This document shows, piece after piece, positions 1 to 9,503 of a stretch of DNA of 20,343 nt. The stretch is from Purshia tridentata. Taxonomy: Eukaryota > Streptophyta > Magnoliopsida > Rosales > Rosaceae. Both the position numbers and the translations under genes were made by a program. The stretch lies in the NCBI GenBank assembly GCA_003254885.1, contig QANT01003177.1:1-20343 (forward strand). The letters are read 5' to 3'. The first letter of the stretch is position 1; each line of letters starts with the position of its first letter. The notes beneath the pieces are model-generated. The model was not told the DNA's origin. It worked only from the letters and a program-made list of their open reading frames with translations, and ran no database searches.

Positions 1-1093
1 GTCGCCTAACATGAGAACGACAAGACGTTAGAAAAATATCCCAAATAATAATTGAAAAACTATAAAGTGTGAGTTCTAGGCCTTTCGCTCCATAATCCTA
101 AATTTAATTATAACCCAACTTAATTTCCTTCTCGACTCAAAACCCATGCCACTAGCTTATTTTTAATTCGGTAATTTCCTCAATTAACCTCCATTCTACC
201 AACTTGATCGAGGATCGTTCGGGTGTCGTTTCGACAACCCAAAAAGTGTCCAATTTCACCCCAAAGTCACCATTTCTCCGATTTTCTTCAAATTAACTAT
301 TCTAAACCTCAATAGATTGTTCCTAAAGATGAAAGTCACGTCCAATTCCAATTAAATCACCATGCACACCTTAGTTTTCTAGAAATCCCGAAATAGACCT
401 AAGCCTCAACTATTCAACTTCCAAGTTTCTTCGAAGTTTCCCAAATTTCTCATTATAATCTTTGATTAGAGGTTCCTAATGATAGTAATCACTCAAAACA
501 CCTCACCATTTGTACTAATTTTGAAAACCCAAGCCAAACCCGAAATGGGCATAACCCCAATTTCCCCAACTTTCCAATTTCTTCAAATTCCTTAAAATTT
601 CTTGTTCTAATCCTCAATTGGAAGTTCCTAAGAGTGATTAATGTCCAAAAATAACTCAAAACACCACCCAATCTTAGCTTTCCAAGAGAACCCGAAATGG
701 ATGTGTAAACTCCAAAAATTGATAAACGAAAATACTCAAATTTAGAGGACAATACCTTAGGGAAAAGGAAGCACACGAAAAGGGGAGTAAAACCCACTAA
801 TAATCCGACCCAAACAGGGCCGGAAACGGCTGGAATCGACGAAGAACGACGGCGGTGGCACGACTGTAACTGGGGTGCTGCGTCTTCATGGCTGATCGGA
901 ATGATGATTTGAGACTATCAGTGGAAAGGAATCGTAGATAGCTTTCCAACGATACCAAGATCGCCAGAATCGGACATCAAACGAAGAAGTTATGGCCATT
1001 CAAAGTTTGGCCTTGAAAAGAGGAGGAGAGAGAGAGAAAAGAGTGAGTGTGCGGGAGAGAGGGGAAGAGGAGAGAGAAATAAAAAGTGGGGGG

Positions 1094-1119
1094 AAATTTC
1101 CAGAATTTTCTGGAAATTT
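1094..1119. promoter_or_regulatory. Perfect palindrome containing a heat-shock element, LTR A
   Basis: A perfect inverted repeat with 12-bp arms (AAATTTCCAGAA and its complement) and a 2-bp spacer. The core TTCCAGAATTTTCTGGAA (1098-1115) matches the four-pentamer heat-shock-factor consensus nTTCnnGAAnnTTCnnGAAn at every fixed base. On the LTR sense (minus) strand it lies about 20 bp upstream of a TTTTTATTTCTCTCTCC stretch that could be a weak TATA/initiator region. The same site exists in the other two family-L LTRs. HSF binding is inferred from the consensus only. Confidence 0.6.
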
Positions 1120-1189
1120 AAACCCATTTCAACGTAATTACAAGTTTGCCCCTCACTTTAAACCTCCGTATTTTCCAAACCGTAGCTCC

Positions 1190-1430
1190 AAATGATGCAT
1201 GCTACGTGTCTACGAACTCGTGAAGTCAAGCTCTACGCAACCATGTCAAAGTCAACTCTAAAATCCAAGCAATTTAAAAAGTCAACTTTTGAGTCCCTTA
1301 ACACGTTCCTAACTTTCTAACCGAAGCTCTAAATAACCCATGCCGCATGTCAATGAACTCGTGAGCTCAAGACCTTCCTAACAGACCCAAGGTCAAAGCT
1401 AAAATCTTACTAAAGCCAAAAGTCAACGTT
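1190..1430 (-). promoter_or_regulatory. U3-like region of LTR A with two related modules and TTGAC cores
   Basis: Two imperfect modules about 140 bp apart share the pattern 'CCGWAGCTC...CATG...GTC...GAACTCGTGA..TCAAG' (about 1181-1256 and 1321-1400). The interval holds at least six GTCAA, which read TTGAC, the W-box core, on the LTR sense strand. The same duplicated module and motif density recur in LTR B and in the LTR at 16429. A role in WRKY-driven transcription is an inference. Confidence 0.4.
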
Positions 1431-1480
1431 GGGCCCTATTATAATGTAATGTACTTGAAAGATACGGGTCGTTACATCCG

Positions 1481-2517
1481 GAATGAGCATAACCCCAATT
1501 TCTCAAAATTCCTTTAAATTGCTCACTCTAACCTTCAATTGGTAATTCCTATGAGTGATCATTGCTCAAACCAACCTCAAAACACCACCCAAAATCAGTT
1601 TCTAGAGGGACCCGAAATGGGTGTTAAACCCCAAACTTCAATTTTTCACAATTTCTCAAAATCAAACCACCAAATTGCAGGGGAAATAAAGCCCATGGAA
1701 GGAGGAAGAAAACTCACCAAGAACCTGGGCCAATCGTGGCTGAAAACAGCCGGAATTGGTGGAGGAACTCGCGGTGCAGCTGGGCTTTCCGAGCTCTTGG
1801 TGCGCGTGGGAGCGACGGCCGGCGAGGGAGGTGGCTGGGGGAGGTCGTCAACACCAGGGGAGTACGTCGGCGACGTGGGTCTAGCCAGAGACTGGCCGAA
1901 AAGGGGAAAGCTGGGTTGCTGTCGCGCGCACAGGGGAGGAGAAAGAGAGCTCAGGAGAAAGAAGAGAGAGGACTGGGCCGATGGGAGGAGGGGCTGGGGT
2001 CACTGGCTGGCAGCTAAGGACGTCGCCGGTGGGGGCTAGGTCGGCCGAAATGGGCTGGATGGTCACGCGAAGTGGAGAGGGGAGAAGAAGATGGCCTGTG
2101 GATCTGGGGGGCGGTGGTTTGCGCGTGGGGAAGAAATAAGGGGGAGGGAAAATTTCCAGAAAATTATGGAAATTTAGACCCACTTTAACATAATTACAAA
2201 TTTGCCCCTCACTTTAAACCCCCGTATTTCTCAAGCCGTAACTCCACATGACGCATGCTACGTGTCTACGAACTCATGGAGTCGAGCTCTACGTAACTAT
2301 GTCAAAGTCAAGTCTGAACTCCAAGTAATTTAAAAAGTCAACTTTTGGGGTCACTTGTCAAGTTCATAACTTTCTAACCATGGCTCTAAACGACCCAGGC
2401 CGAATGTCGACAAATTCGTGAGCTCAAGGCCTTCCTAAAAAACCCAAAATCCCACTTGAAGCAAAAGTCAACTGTGGGCCCTATTAAAATTTACTTAGGA
2501 AAGTACGGGCCGTTACA
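1481..2517 (-). mobile_element. Family-L long LTR, truncated copy B
   Basis: A second family-L copy in the same orientation, ending ...GGGCCGTTACA at 2517. It begins abruptly with 'gaatgagcataacccc', which matches an interior point of copy A (about 543) and of the LTR at 16429 (about 17340 reversed). The likely reading is that copy A inserted into copy B, with the rest of B outside the window on the left. It has a GC-rich core (about 1736-2050) in the position of the leader region of the other copies. Overlapping ORFs on both strands in that core are composition-driven and show no conserved frame among copies. Confidence 0.75.
2154..2171. promoter_or_regulatory. Degenerate heat-shock element, LTR B
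   Basis: TTCCAGAAAATTATGGAA has three of four heat-shock pentamers intact; the third TTC reads TTA. It is in the same LTR position as the perfect sites at 1098-1115 and 16789-16806, so it is probably a decayed version of the same site. Confidence 0.45.
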
Positions 2518-2650
2518 ATTTTAGTGAAGATAGCGCAGCAGTTCCACGACCAGACAAAGTCTACTCTCCCAAAACAGCCCAAGGCCCATTCTTTGAGTGC
2601 AAGTAAACCCTTTTCTACACTATTAAGGAAAGCCTGCACCTCTTCTCCAC

Positions 2651-2658
2651 TATATAAG
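2651..2658 (+). promoter_or_regulatory. TATA box of left family-X LTR
   Basis: TATATAAG within 'ccactatataagaacg' is followed by a GAGA-rich leader from about 2715. The inverted X copy has CTATATAAAG at the equivalent place (13841-13850, minus strand), so the motif is conserved between two diverged copies. Use as a promoter is inferred. Confidence 0.55.
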
Positions 2659-3679
2659 AACGTCTCTACCTTATTATTTACATCATCGAATTTCTACACA
2701 TCTTCACACAAAAGGTGAGAGCATTCAGCTTTGAGAGAGAGAAGAAGAAGCCACAAGGAGGCAAAGCCCTAGGGCTTGGGCGCAAGCTTCCTAGCTTGTT
2801 GCCCTAGCCCTAGCCGCTACTTCCCTTTTGGTTTTTCTTCTTTTGTTTATTAGTTAGTTTGTTCTTACTTTCATTATGGAGATTATTTTTATATAAAGAA
2901 AGCTAGTTCTTTTATTTTCCTTTTCATGTTTTGAGTTTATTATTGTTTTGCTATGTTGGATGATGAAACCTTGATTTTGAGTTATGCAATGGTGACACTT
3001 GTGATTTGATTTGATGCATGTGATAAATCTTAAATCTTAAATCTCTGTTATAATTGATTCTGTTTGTACGGCGGCTTTAATTGATCACCCTAGATTATAT
3101 ATATGCATCTAGATTTTGTTATAGGGTTAGGGAATGATATCCAAATCACTATTCCACTAGGTAATAAAGGGGTATCCTAAGAATGTATCCTTGAGGGAAG
3201 AGATCATACATTCTCATGGGAGGGTCTATGCATTTGCCATTCTCATATGTACTTAATAACTCTTGCATGGTTAATAGCTTAAGTAGATGATATTTTTCAC
3301 CACTTTTGGGCATGTTTAGCTAACTAGGCTAATTTGCGATAATCAAGCTATTAGTCTATGCATCAGGGGAACGATAGTTACGTGAGTATCCAATAATCAA
3401 GGCTTCCCGGTTGGTAAACTTTATTACATGTGTGTATCATCTTGGATTGCTTGGTAGTATTTCCATAAATTAGTGGTGGATTCTGAATTCTTAACATTGT
3501 AAAGGTATTAGGGTTTTTTTTATTTGTGTTTTTCAATCTAATCAAAACCCCTAATCCATGTGCGTGTCTTTGTATTTATAATATATTAAGTTAAGTTGGT
3601 TTATGATACTATATCCATTCCCTATGGGATCGGTCACGTACTTTGCGATTCGTGCACTTGCGAGTATACTTAAAGTTGG

Positions 3680-3685
3680 AATAAA
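3680..3685 (+). terminator. AATAAA polyadenylation-signal candidate in left family-X LTR
   Basis: AATAAA lies about 35 bp before the LTR 3' end and is conserved in the inverted copy (reads GAAATAAATG on the minus strand near 10715). This is a plausible end of the R region, not proven. Confidence 0.35.
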
Positions 3686-4448
3686 TGTTTAATAATTTTG
3701 CTCTAAGAAAACAACAACACTCCATCATCATTATCATCATCATCAATATCATCCTCAAGATCATCATCGTCGCCAGCGATGAAGTTAGAGGGTCAATTTG
3801 AATAAGATGTGTTAGATCAATTGATATGACATCAATCTTAATTGGGGGCACGTCTTGTATCTCAACTTGTTGTATGGACACATCGTCATGAGCAGTGGTT
3901 AATTGATTGGATATGTTCGAAGATGAATGTTCTTGATACGCCGCATCACCATCATCTTCCTTCTCTAGAATATCCCATATATTTCCATATTGAATCATTT
4001 AGGCTACTTTCCAATCCCCACCTGCATTCGAATCATCTAGATAAAATAGTAATTTCACCATAATGGCGAGAATATAAGGATCATCCTCAAACCACTAACT
4101 GCTAGTGTTCACAGATGTTAAGTCGTAATCACGTTTAATACTGCTATTTTTAGATGGGTCGGTATCAAACTAATGACACTTAAACAACATAACTTCCAAG
4201 CAGTCTTTGTACAATACTTGATTAACACTTGTTAGCCTATCGTAGAAGTCTGATTCATTGTCATCCCAATTTCCCAACAAATAGACCCCGCTATTTTGAG
4301 TGGTCAACTTGTCATCTTGAACCTCAACCAAAAACCTAACACCATTCACAAAACACTAGGAGTAGGTTTTAACACGAACAACATCCAAAGCCAACTTCAT
4401 TAACTCGTCATTGTACATCAGCGATTTATCATTCTCCAGCTTTCGCAT

Positions 4449-4533
4449 CTATTAAAGGACAATGTGATTATTCATATTACGAAAACCATCACAGACAATC
4501 ATTGACAATCAACTTTTAATTATAATTACTTAC
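4449..4533 (-). other. Relict intron in the CACTA pseudogene
   Basis: An 85-bp minus-strand stretch starts GTAAGTAATT and ends TTTAATAG, lies between coding remains ...SGWFREH and MRKLENDKSL, and contains stops. Canonical GT-AG ends and the protein break point support an intron between the DUF4218 and DUF4216 parts, where plant CACTA genes commonly have one. Confidence 0.65.
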
Positions 4534-4915
4534 ATGTTCCCTGAACCATCCTGAAAACGAATCTTTGTGATTTTTCTCATATTCTGAAGGATAGAGGCGT
4601 TTCACTTCATCCTCAACCTCTTCAAGAAATAACACAACTTTCATCGCAGTTATTTAGTATGAATCAGTGCATGTCTGTTTCTGAGAATTCACATATAGAG
4701 GCTTTGTCAAACGGTCGCGTACTTTGAGAAAATACCAAAGTAACACATCTCATTCACCACCGTCTTCATTGCATTGAGGCTGATTGAATTTAGTCTTAAC
4801 GTGGTAAAGATACATTGCACAATAAGTTAAAGACTCATTTGCAATGTATGCCTTGGCTATAGAGTCCTAAGAGCATGCCCTGTTTTGCACATACCTTTTG
4901 TATGTGCCGAGCATT

Positions 4916-5019
4916 GTGCAAATTGGAAGTACACAGTGAGACAACAATTTTGATTAATACCGAGGACAATGTGAGGATAAAATTAAAGGAACTTAGGAAA
5001 TGGATATATGAACCGTTAC
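4916..5019 (-). other. Probable second relict intron with lost acceptor
   Basis: Coding remains stop at ...YQWMYPIKR with an AG|GTAACG donor (intron from 5019) and resume at MLGTYKRYVQNRA (from 4914). The expected acceptor AG appears as 'tttgcac', so the 3' splice site may be mutated. The exact 3' boundary is uncertain. Confidence 0.45.
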
Positions 5020-5915
5020 CTTTTGATCGGGTACATCCACTGATAATTGACTAGCCCAACTATAGTTACCTTTTCCAGTAAATGTATCAGCAGGTGAATC
5101 ATTATGTCGAAGAATGCGGGTAGAAAAATTTGCTTGAACATGCATATGATGTGTATAACCTCATTTTTCAATTCATCCACGTTCGACACACGCCGGGTTT
5201 TGGCACAAATTTGCCAAAAGAATCTCGACAACATCATAATCGGATTCACCATATCTTTTAGCAAAAATTTGCAAATCCGGACCAAAATAAGTCGCTGCAA
5301 TAAGACTTGGCAATCATGACTCTTCAATCCCAAGATCTTGGCTTGGTCAATTTTCACACTTAATGAAATATTGGCCGCATATACATCTAAAAATTTGACA
5401 GACGCAAGAAACTTCAAGAATTTTTTCTTTGGCCCGGGCTTCATTGCAAAAAATGACTGCTTCTTTACATACTTGTTACCCTTCATCTATAACTACAAGT
5501 ATTTGCTGATGCATATTTCTTCCAAACCTGCTCGAGCCTTGACTGTATCCTTCAATTTCTGTCAATGCCTAGGATGGTCCTAATCAAAGTTTTGCACACG
5601 TTCTTCTCAATGTCCTTCCTGATAGTTTGCAAGGTCGGCCACCCTTTTCTTTTTTCCATGAAAAGCCTTCTCGATATAGCACCATGGATGATCCCAATGC
5701 AACCATCAATGGTAGCTCATATAGCAAACCTTCCAACCATGTCAAGTTGAACAGGTATATTGCATACAAACTGGATAGGACAAGTAACCTTTAGTGGTCC
5801 AGCCTGATGAATCCCGTAAGTTGGAAAGTCACTAATTATCCACATCACTACTGCACGCATTGTGAATATTCAGCTGGTCGACTTATCAAATGTGCCAAGT
5901 TTTTCAACTCATTTT

Positions 5916-6192
5916 TTGGGATGGTTATTTTTTTGAGCTCAAAGGGTGGTTTAGTTCTTGAGCTCATAGGTTTTTTTTTTTTTTTTTTATTCTATGCACA
6001 TTTTTAGTGTTTTTAGGATTAGTTTTCTCCTCACTATTAAGTTTTTTATGTGGTTTCAATGGTTTTTCTATTGTTGTAGTTTTATTTATGCTTAGGTGAT
6101 GATTATATTGTTTGTTCATGCGATACATGTTATGGTGGCAGGATATGAGCACCGAGGTGGTAGATAGCAATCTTGACATTAGGCTTATAGCA
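5916..6192. other. AT-rich spacer, no gene seen
   Basis: Contains repeated 'gagctca' words, a run of 18 T (5971-5988) and AT-rich DNA. Minus-strand reading past the CACTA fragment gives only scattered stops. No conserved coding or RNA signal was recognised. Confidence 0.5.
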
Positions 6193-6197
6193 CTTCA
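6193..6197. repeat. Target-site duplication CTTCA, left of Copia element Y
   Basis: CTTCA directly precedes the TGTTAATG start of the 5' LTR and recurs at 15742-15746 directly after the 3' LTR end, the 5-bp duplication expected from integrase. Confidence 0.75.
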
Positions 6198-7396
6198 TGT
6201 TAATGTAATTTTGGGTAATTGGCAATTTCCTAATGACAAAGTAATCTTTTGAAAGTACTAGATTAGTTTAGATTAAGTGAGTCCAAATGTTGGTTTTAAT
6301 CGAAGATTCGAGGTTCAAGTATTGATTAAGCTGTGTCTCAATGTTCAATTCCTATTAGGATCAAGGTAATATGTCTTAGAGACCATGCATGCATTTTAGG
6401 TGAATATAAATTCATTCATATGTCTTTAATGTGTTTTAATCTCTTTAGGTCTGAAAAAAGATATTTGAAATTGTTTAAAAAAGGTTTTTTGTCTCAAAGG
6501 ATCGACTCCATACACTAGAGGACCACTACCATGGATCAAAGGACTGGTCCCACAATAGCTTGTTTTCTTTTTTGGCTTCCAGTTGACCGATCCCATGATT
6601 TAGAGGACCAGTGCTAAGTATGATGTTTTGCGATTTTATGTTTTATTTCTCAGCTTTTTAAGGTTTTAAAGGTCCTAATTGAATTTCATCTCTTTCCTAA
6701 TTTACTTATGTTTTGTTTCCTAGGTTATTAGGATTTGTCTCTTATAAATAGATTGTTTTAATCTTAAATCAAGTCAACTTACTTATATTATACAATTTGA
6801 TAGATTGTGCATTCTAGGGTTTAGTGTGTGAGGTTTTTATTGATCTATGAATATCCTCATTGCATAAACAGTAATCATATATGATTGTTCATCATGCATA
6901 AACATAGATAGGTTGAAGAGATATTGTTCTTTATGAATCTGTTCAATCTATCACATTCATTCATACATCCTCCATCTTTGGTTAAACTCGAGCATCAAGG
7001 TTGAAGTCGAGTTTATGAGCTATTGTCTTCAGGGTGCTAGTGAGAAGGTCTCTACTCAATTCAAGTGATTGAAGAGATACAAGTGGCGCGAGGTCAGTTT
7101 TTACTTTACTAGGAAGGAATTTAGGTTATTTTGGATTGAGTAAATGATTGTAGCTTTTCAGGTATAATACTAGATTGTTTATCTGGACTAAGTCCTGCGG
7201 TTTTTTCTAGTTGAAGTTTTTCCGCGTCAACAAATTACTTGTGTTTTTTTGCTTTTGATTAATTGTTTGTTCAAGTTGATTTGATATTAATCTGCTGCTT
7301 AATAATCATCTTAGTAATTTTAAAAGTTAGATAAATTGTTTAGAAGGCCTATTAATCCCCTCGAGGCTTATGTAGTAATATAACTAGGGAATTTCA
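6198..7396 (+). repeat. 5' LTR of Copia element Y
   Basis: Starts TGTTAATG and ends ...AACTAGGGAATTTCA. It is clearly homologous to 14549-15741 from 'agattagtttagattaag' (about 6264) to the end. It contains three 21-bp 'AGGAYC...' repeats (6498-6560) and a TATAAATA-type box in 'cttataaatag' (about 6741-6751). The first 60 bp align poorly with the 3' LTR. Confidence 0.8.
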
Positions 7397-7397
7397 A

Positions 7398-7413
7398 TTG
7401 ATGTGAGAGCAGG
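7398..7413 (+). other. Degenerate primer-binding site (tRNA-iMet type)
   Basis: TTGATGTGAGAGCAGG begins one base after the 5' LTR end. It differs at three positions from TTGGTATCAGAGC, the usual complement of the initiator-Met tRNA 3' end in plant Copia elements. The position and the following 'aggtcactcg' fit; the mismatches suggest it no longer primes well. Confidence 0.65.
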
Positions 7414-7456
7414 TCACTCGATTCACTTAGTGAAGTCCTAGATTAGATCCTTGAGG

Positions 7457-9503
7457 ATGGATCGTGCGAGTAGTTCCATTGTTCATCTCCCACTATTTGA
7501 TGGTAGCAATTATGCTGCTTGGAAAACTAAGATGAAAGCGTTTCTTTGGGCTCTTAATGATTGTGTGTGGCACACAACTGTGTATGGCTAAACTCCTCCA
7601 ATTAACACGGATTTGAAAGGTTAGGTAGCAACTAAGACTTTTGAAGAATAGACTAATGCTAAGAAACTCCATAGTAATAATAACCATAAAGGCTTTAATG
7701 CAATTTTCACAGCCGTGACTTCTAAGCAATTCAAACATATTTCACACTGTGAAACCTCTAAGGAGGCTTGGGATATTCTATAAGTTACCCATAAGGGAAC
7801 TTCTTCTTTTAAAGAGTCTAAATTACAAATGCTAACTACTCAATTTGAAAATATCAAAATGCTTGAGGATGAGATGTTTTCTGAATTTTATGCTAGGTTG
7901 AGTGATATTGTGAATTCTTGGTATAACCTAGATGATAGGATTCTTGAGCATAGAGTGGTCAAAAAGGTAATTAGGCCACTTCCCTCTCTCTTTCATGCTA
8001 AAGTAACTACAAAAGAAGAAGTTAAAAACTTGAACACTTTGAGAATTAAACACTTAATAGGCTTACTAAAAACTTTTGAAATAAAATTTCCTAAATCTAG
8101 GAAGGTAAACAGTGTTGCTCTTGAAACTATTAATGAATCCTCTTATGAATCTGATAGCAATGATGGGTCTGATGCTTTCATAACTATCAAAGATTTAACT
8201 TTGTTTGCTAAAAAATTTAGTTGTATGCTTCAGTCAAATAAAGGTAAGTCAAGTAATAGGAGTTTTGAACAAGAGGAGAGTGGGAAGTCAAAGTCTAAGA
8301 TGCAGGTGAGATCAAAGGAAAATGTTCAGTATTTTGAATGTCAATGTTTTAGTCATTATGCGTTTGATAGTGCTAACACTAGGATGAAAAAGGATAAGTA
8401 GAAAAATAAGGCAATGAATGCAACTTGGAATGATAGTGGGTTTGATTCTGATAATGGTCATGGTGAAAACAATAGTCCTACTTTAATGGTGAAGTTAGAT
8501 AATGATGGTGAACATGATGAGGATTTGGAAGAGAATCAAGATGAAGACATTTTTGAAAAATATAAGGAGTTGTAACTTGTATGATGAGTGTTATAAGACT
8601 AAGAAAAAATGTCTTAAGATGTATAAACACTTACTTGCAATTGAGAATAAGAAACATGTTTTGTTGAATGAAAATTTTGCTTTGTGTGGTAAATTGTTTA
8701 CTCTTGAGAATGATAAATGCATGCTTGAAAAAGAAAAATCAGTCATCATTGATAAAATGAATATGCTTGAGAATGAAAAACCTATATTTGTGCTTGAGAA
8801 TTCTATTTTGCATGATAATTCTTTGTTTGATAATTCTAATATGCAAAATATATTGGTTGAGAAAGAACTTGATTTGAACAATTTGTTTGATAAAATTAGG
8901 TTCCTAGAATATAGTTTTAATGAGCAAGTTAATTTGGTAGAATCAATTTCTATTGAGAAGGTAAGACTAGAGTATGATTTTGAAGAGGCAAAAGAAATGA
9001 TTGAGAAGTTATACATAAGAGCTGGAAAAATGAATAAGATGTTGAGCCTTGGGAAAACCTTTCGTGATAAGAGAGATTTAGGTTTTGTAGGTGAAGAGTC
9101 CAAATCATGTGTCCCTACAACTAAGTTCGTTAAAGCTACAGAACTTAAGGTCTCCAACATAGCTGCTTCACCCTTAGTAACTCAATCTTATAAAGTGACT
9201 ATCAAATTAAAGTTTTTACCCATGTGTCATCATTGTGGTAGGCGTGGTCATATTAGGCTTTGACATAACCTTCTTAAGAAGAACACTGGGAAGTCTTTTA
9301 TGCCTATAATGAACAAGGGTAGAAATTCTCTTCAGGGTCAAGTTCAGACACTTCTAAATGAAGCTAATAGGATTTTAAAGTCTATTTCTCTTTCTACACC
9401 TAACATACCTAAGGTTAAACAAATTTGGATTAAGAAAGAAAAGAAAAAGTTTGTTGGTGATTGTGCAATTAACCAAGTCTTCTTAGATACATGCCTAAAC
9501 TAA
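7457..9503 (+). pseudogene. Copia gag polyprotein remnant with two damaged zinc knuckles
   Basis: The ATG at 7457 opens MDRASSSIVHLPLFDGSNY, followed by WKTKMKAFLWALNDCVW, the usual start of plant Copia gag (DUF4219/UBN2). Four in-frame stops lie between 7590 and 7785; the frame is then open 7829-8398 (SKEAWDIL...FENIKMLEDEMFSEFYARL). The first knuckle reads YFECQCFSHYAFDS, with the first and last Cys replaced by Tyr and Ser. After a TAG at 8399-8401 an acidic stretch follows, then a frameshift at 8570-8581, then a Glu/Lys/Asn/Leu-rich, probably coiled-coil part (about 8585-9030). A second knuckle CHHCGRRGHIRL hits a TGA where the last Cys is expected (9261-9263), and the frame continues to KVKQIWIKKEKKKF before a stop at 9501-9503. 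Gag normally forms the nucleocapsid and packages element RNA. No protease or integrase follows. Minus-strand ORFs here are antisense shadows. Confidence 0.85.

Larger units (their letters stand above)
1..1476 (-). mobile_element. Family-L long LTR, partial copy A
   Basis: Noncoding LTR cut by the left window edge. Its terminus reads TGTAACGACCCGTA on the minus strand (ending ...GTTACA at 1476). Along its whole length it is an inverted homologue of 16429 to about 17890, sharing the GGGCCC and GTTGACTTTTGG region near the end, the CT-rich leader near 1020-1090, the tandem modules at 300-700 and the 'gcctttcgctcca' stretch near 80-100. By comparison with the complete copy, about 1.2 kb of its 3' part lies outside the window. 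Long TGTAAC-type LTRs are common in plant Ty3/Gypsy elements (for example Tekay/Del-like), but no internal domain is present to prove the clade. Short ORFs inside it are not conserved and are not called. Confidence 0.8.
2518..3719 (+). mobile_element. Family-X LTR, left copy (5' end not seen)
   Basis: Noncoding LTR-like segment related in inverted orientation to 10681-11894 plus 13837 to about 14386. Shared landmarks in order are a TATA box, a GAGAGAGAG leader, a 'ccctagcc...gccgc' patch, and a tail with 'gggatcg', 'gcgattc', 'agtatactta' and AATAAATGTTTA, ending CTCTAAGAAAACAACAACA at 3719. Its left end is cut by LTR B at 2517, so its true start is not visible. It abuts the C-terminal acidic tail of the CACTA pseudogene, consistent with insertion there. 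The two X copies are clearly diverged. The clade is unknown. Confidence 0.6.
3735..5915 (-). pseudogene. Degenerate CACTA (En/Spm) transposase, TNP2 C-half with DUF4218 and DUF4216
   Basis: Read on the minus strand, this is a broken plant CACTA transposase. In order: a TNP2-like stretch with MRAVVMWIISDFPTYG (near 5860), 'TKGYLSCPVC'-like remains across several frames, and KKEKGGRPCKLSG; then a 156-residue open stretch (5016-5486) with KSHDCQVLLQRL, RFFWQICAKT and FFDIMIHLLIHL, ending YQWMYPIKR, typical of the TNP2/DUF4218 junction; then TYKRYVQNRA, SIAKAYIANESLTYCAMYL and KFNQPQCNEDGGE; then SGWFREH; then DUF4216 with TQNSGVYLLGNWDDNE, LYKDCLEVMLFKCH and EDDPYILAIMVKLLFYLDD; and finally an acidic Asp-rich tail near 3730-3790. 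The N-terminal half is missing. Several stops (for example near 4357 and at 4170-4172, where a Trp codon is TAG) and frameshifts make it non-functional. The product would have bound CACTA termini and cut DNA in the nucleus. No CACTA terminal repeats were found. Confidence 0.85.

Noticed and set aside
1539..2183. Overlapping ORFs on both strands, including a proline-rich minus-strand ORF
   Set aside because: They lie in the GC-rich core of LTR B; the apparent start of the minus-strand ORF is GTG, and the frame is not kept in LTR A or C.
2524..2718. 64-residue plus-strand ORF before the X leader
   Set aside because: It spans the TATA box of the X LTR, so it is promoter DNA rather than a gene.
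6130..6197. Exon-like stretch after 'ggtggcag' with an open frame (DMSTEVVDSNLDIRLIALH)
   Set aside because: Only about 20 codons, no recognised family, no continuation on the far side of element Y.
7493..7738. 81-residue minus-strand ORF
   Set aside because: Antisense of the gag N-terminal part (DUF4219/UBN2), which is clearly homologous on the plus strand.
8591..9160. 189-residue minus-strand ORF
   Set aside because: Exact antisense of the gag coiled-coil part; low-complexity Ser/Phe/Leu composition typical of a shadow frame.
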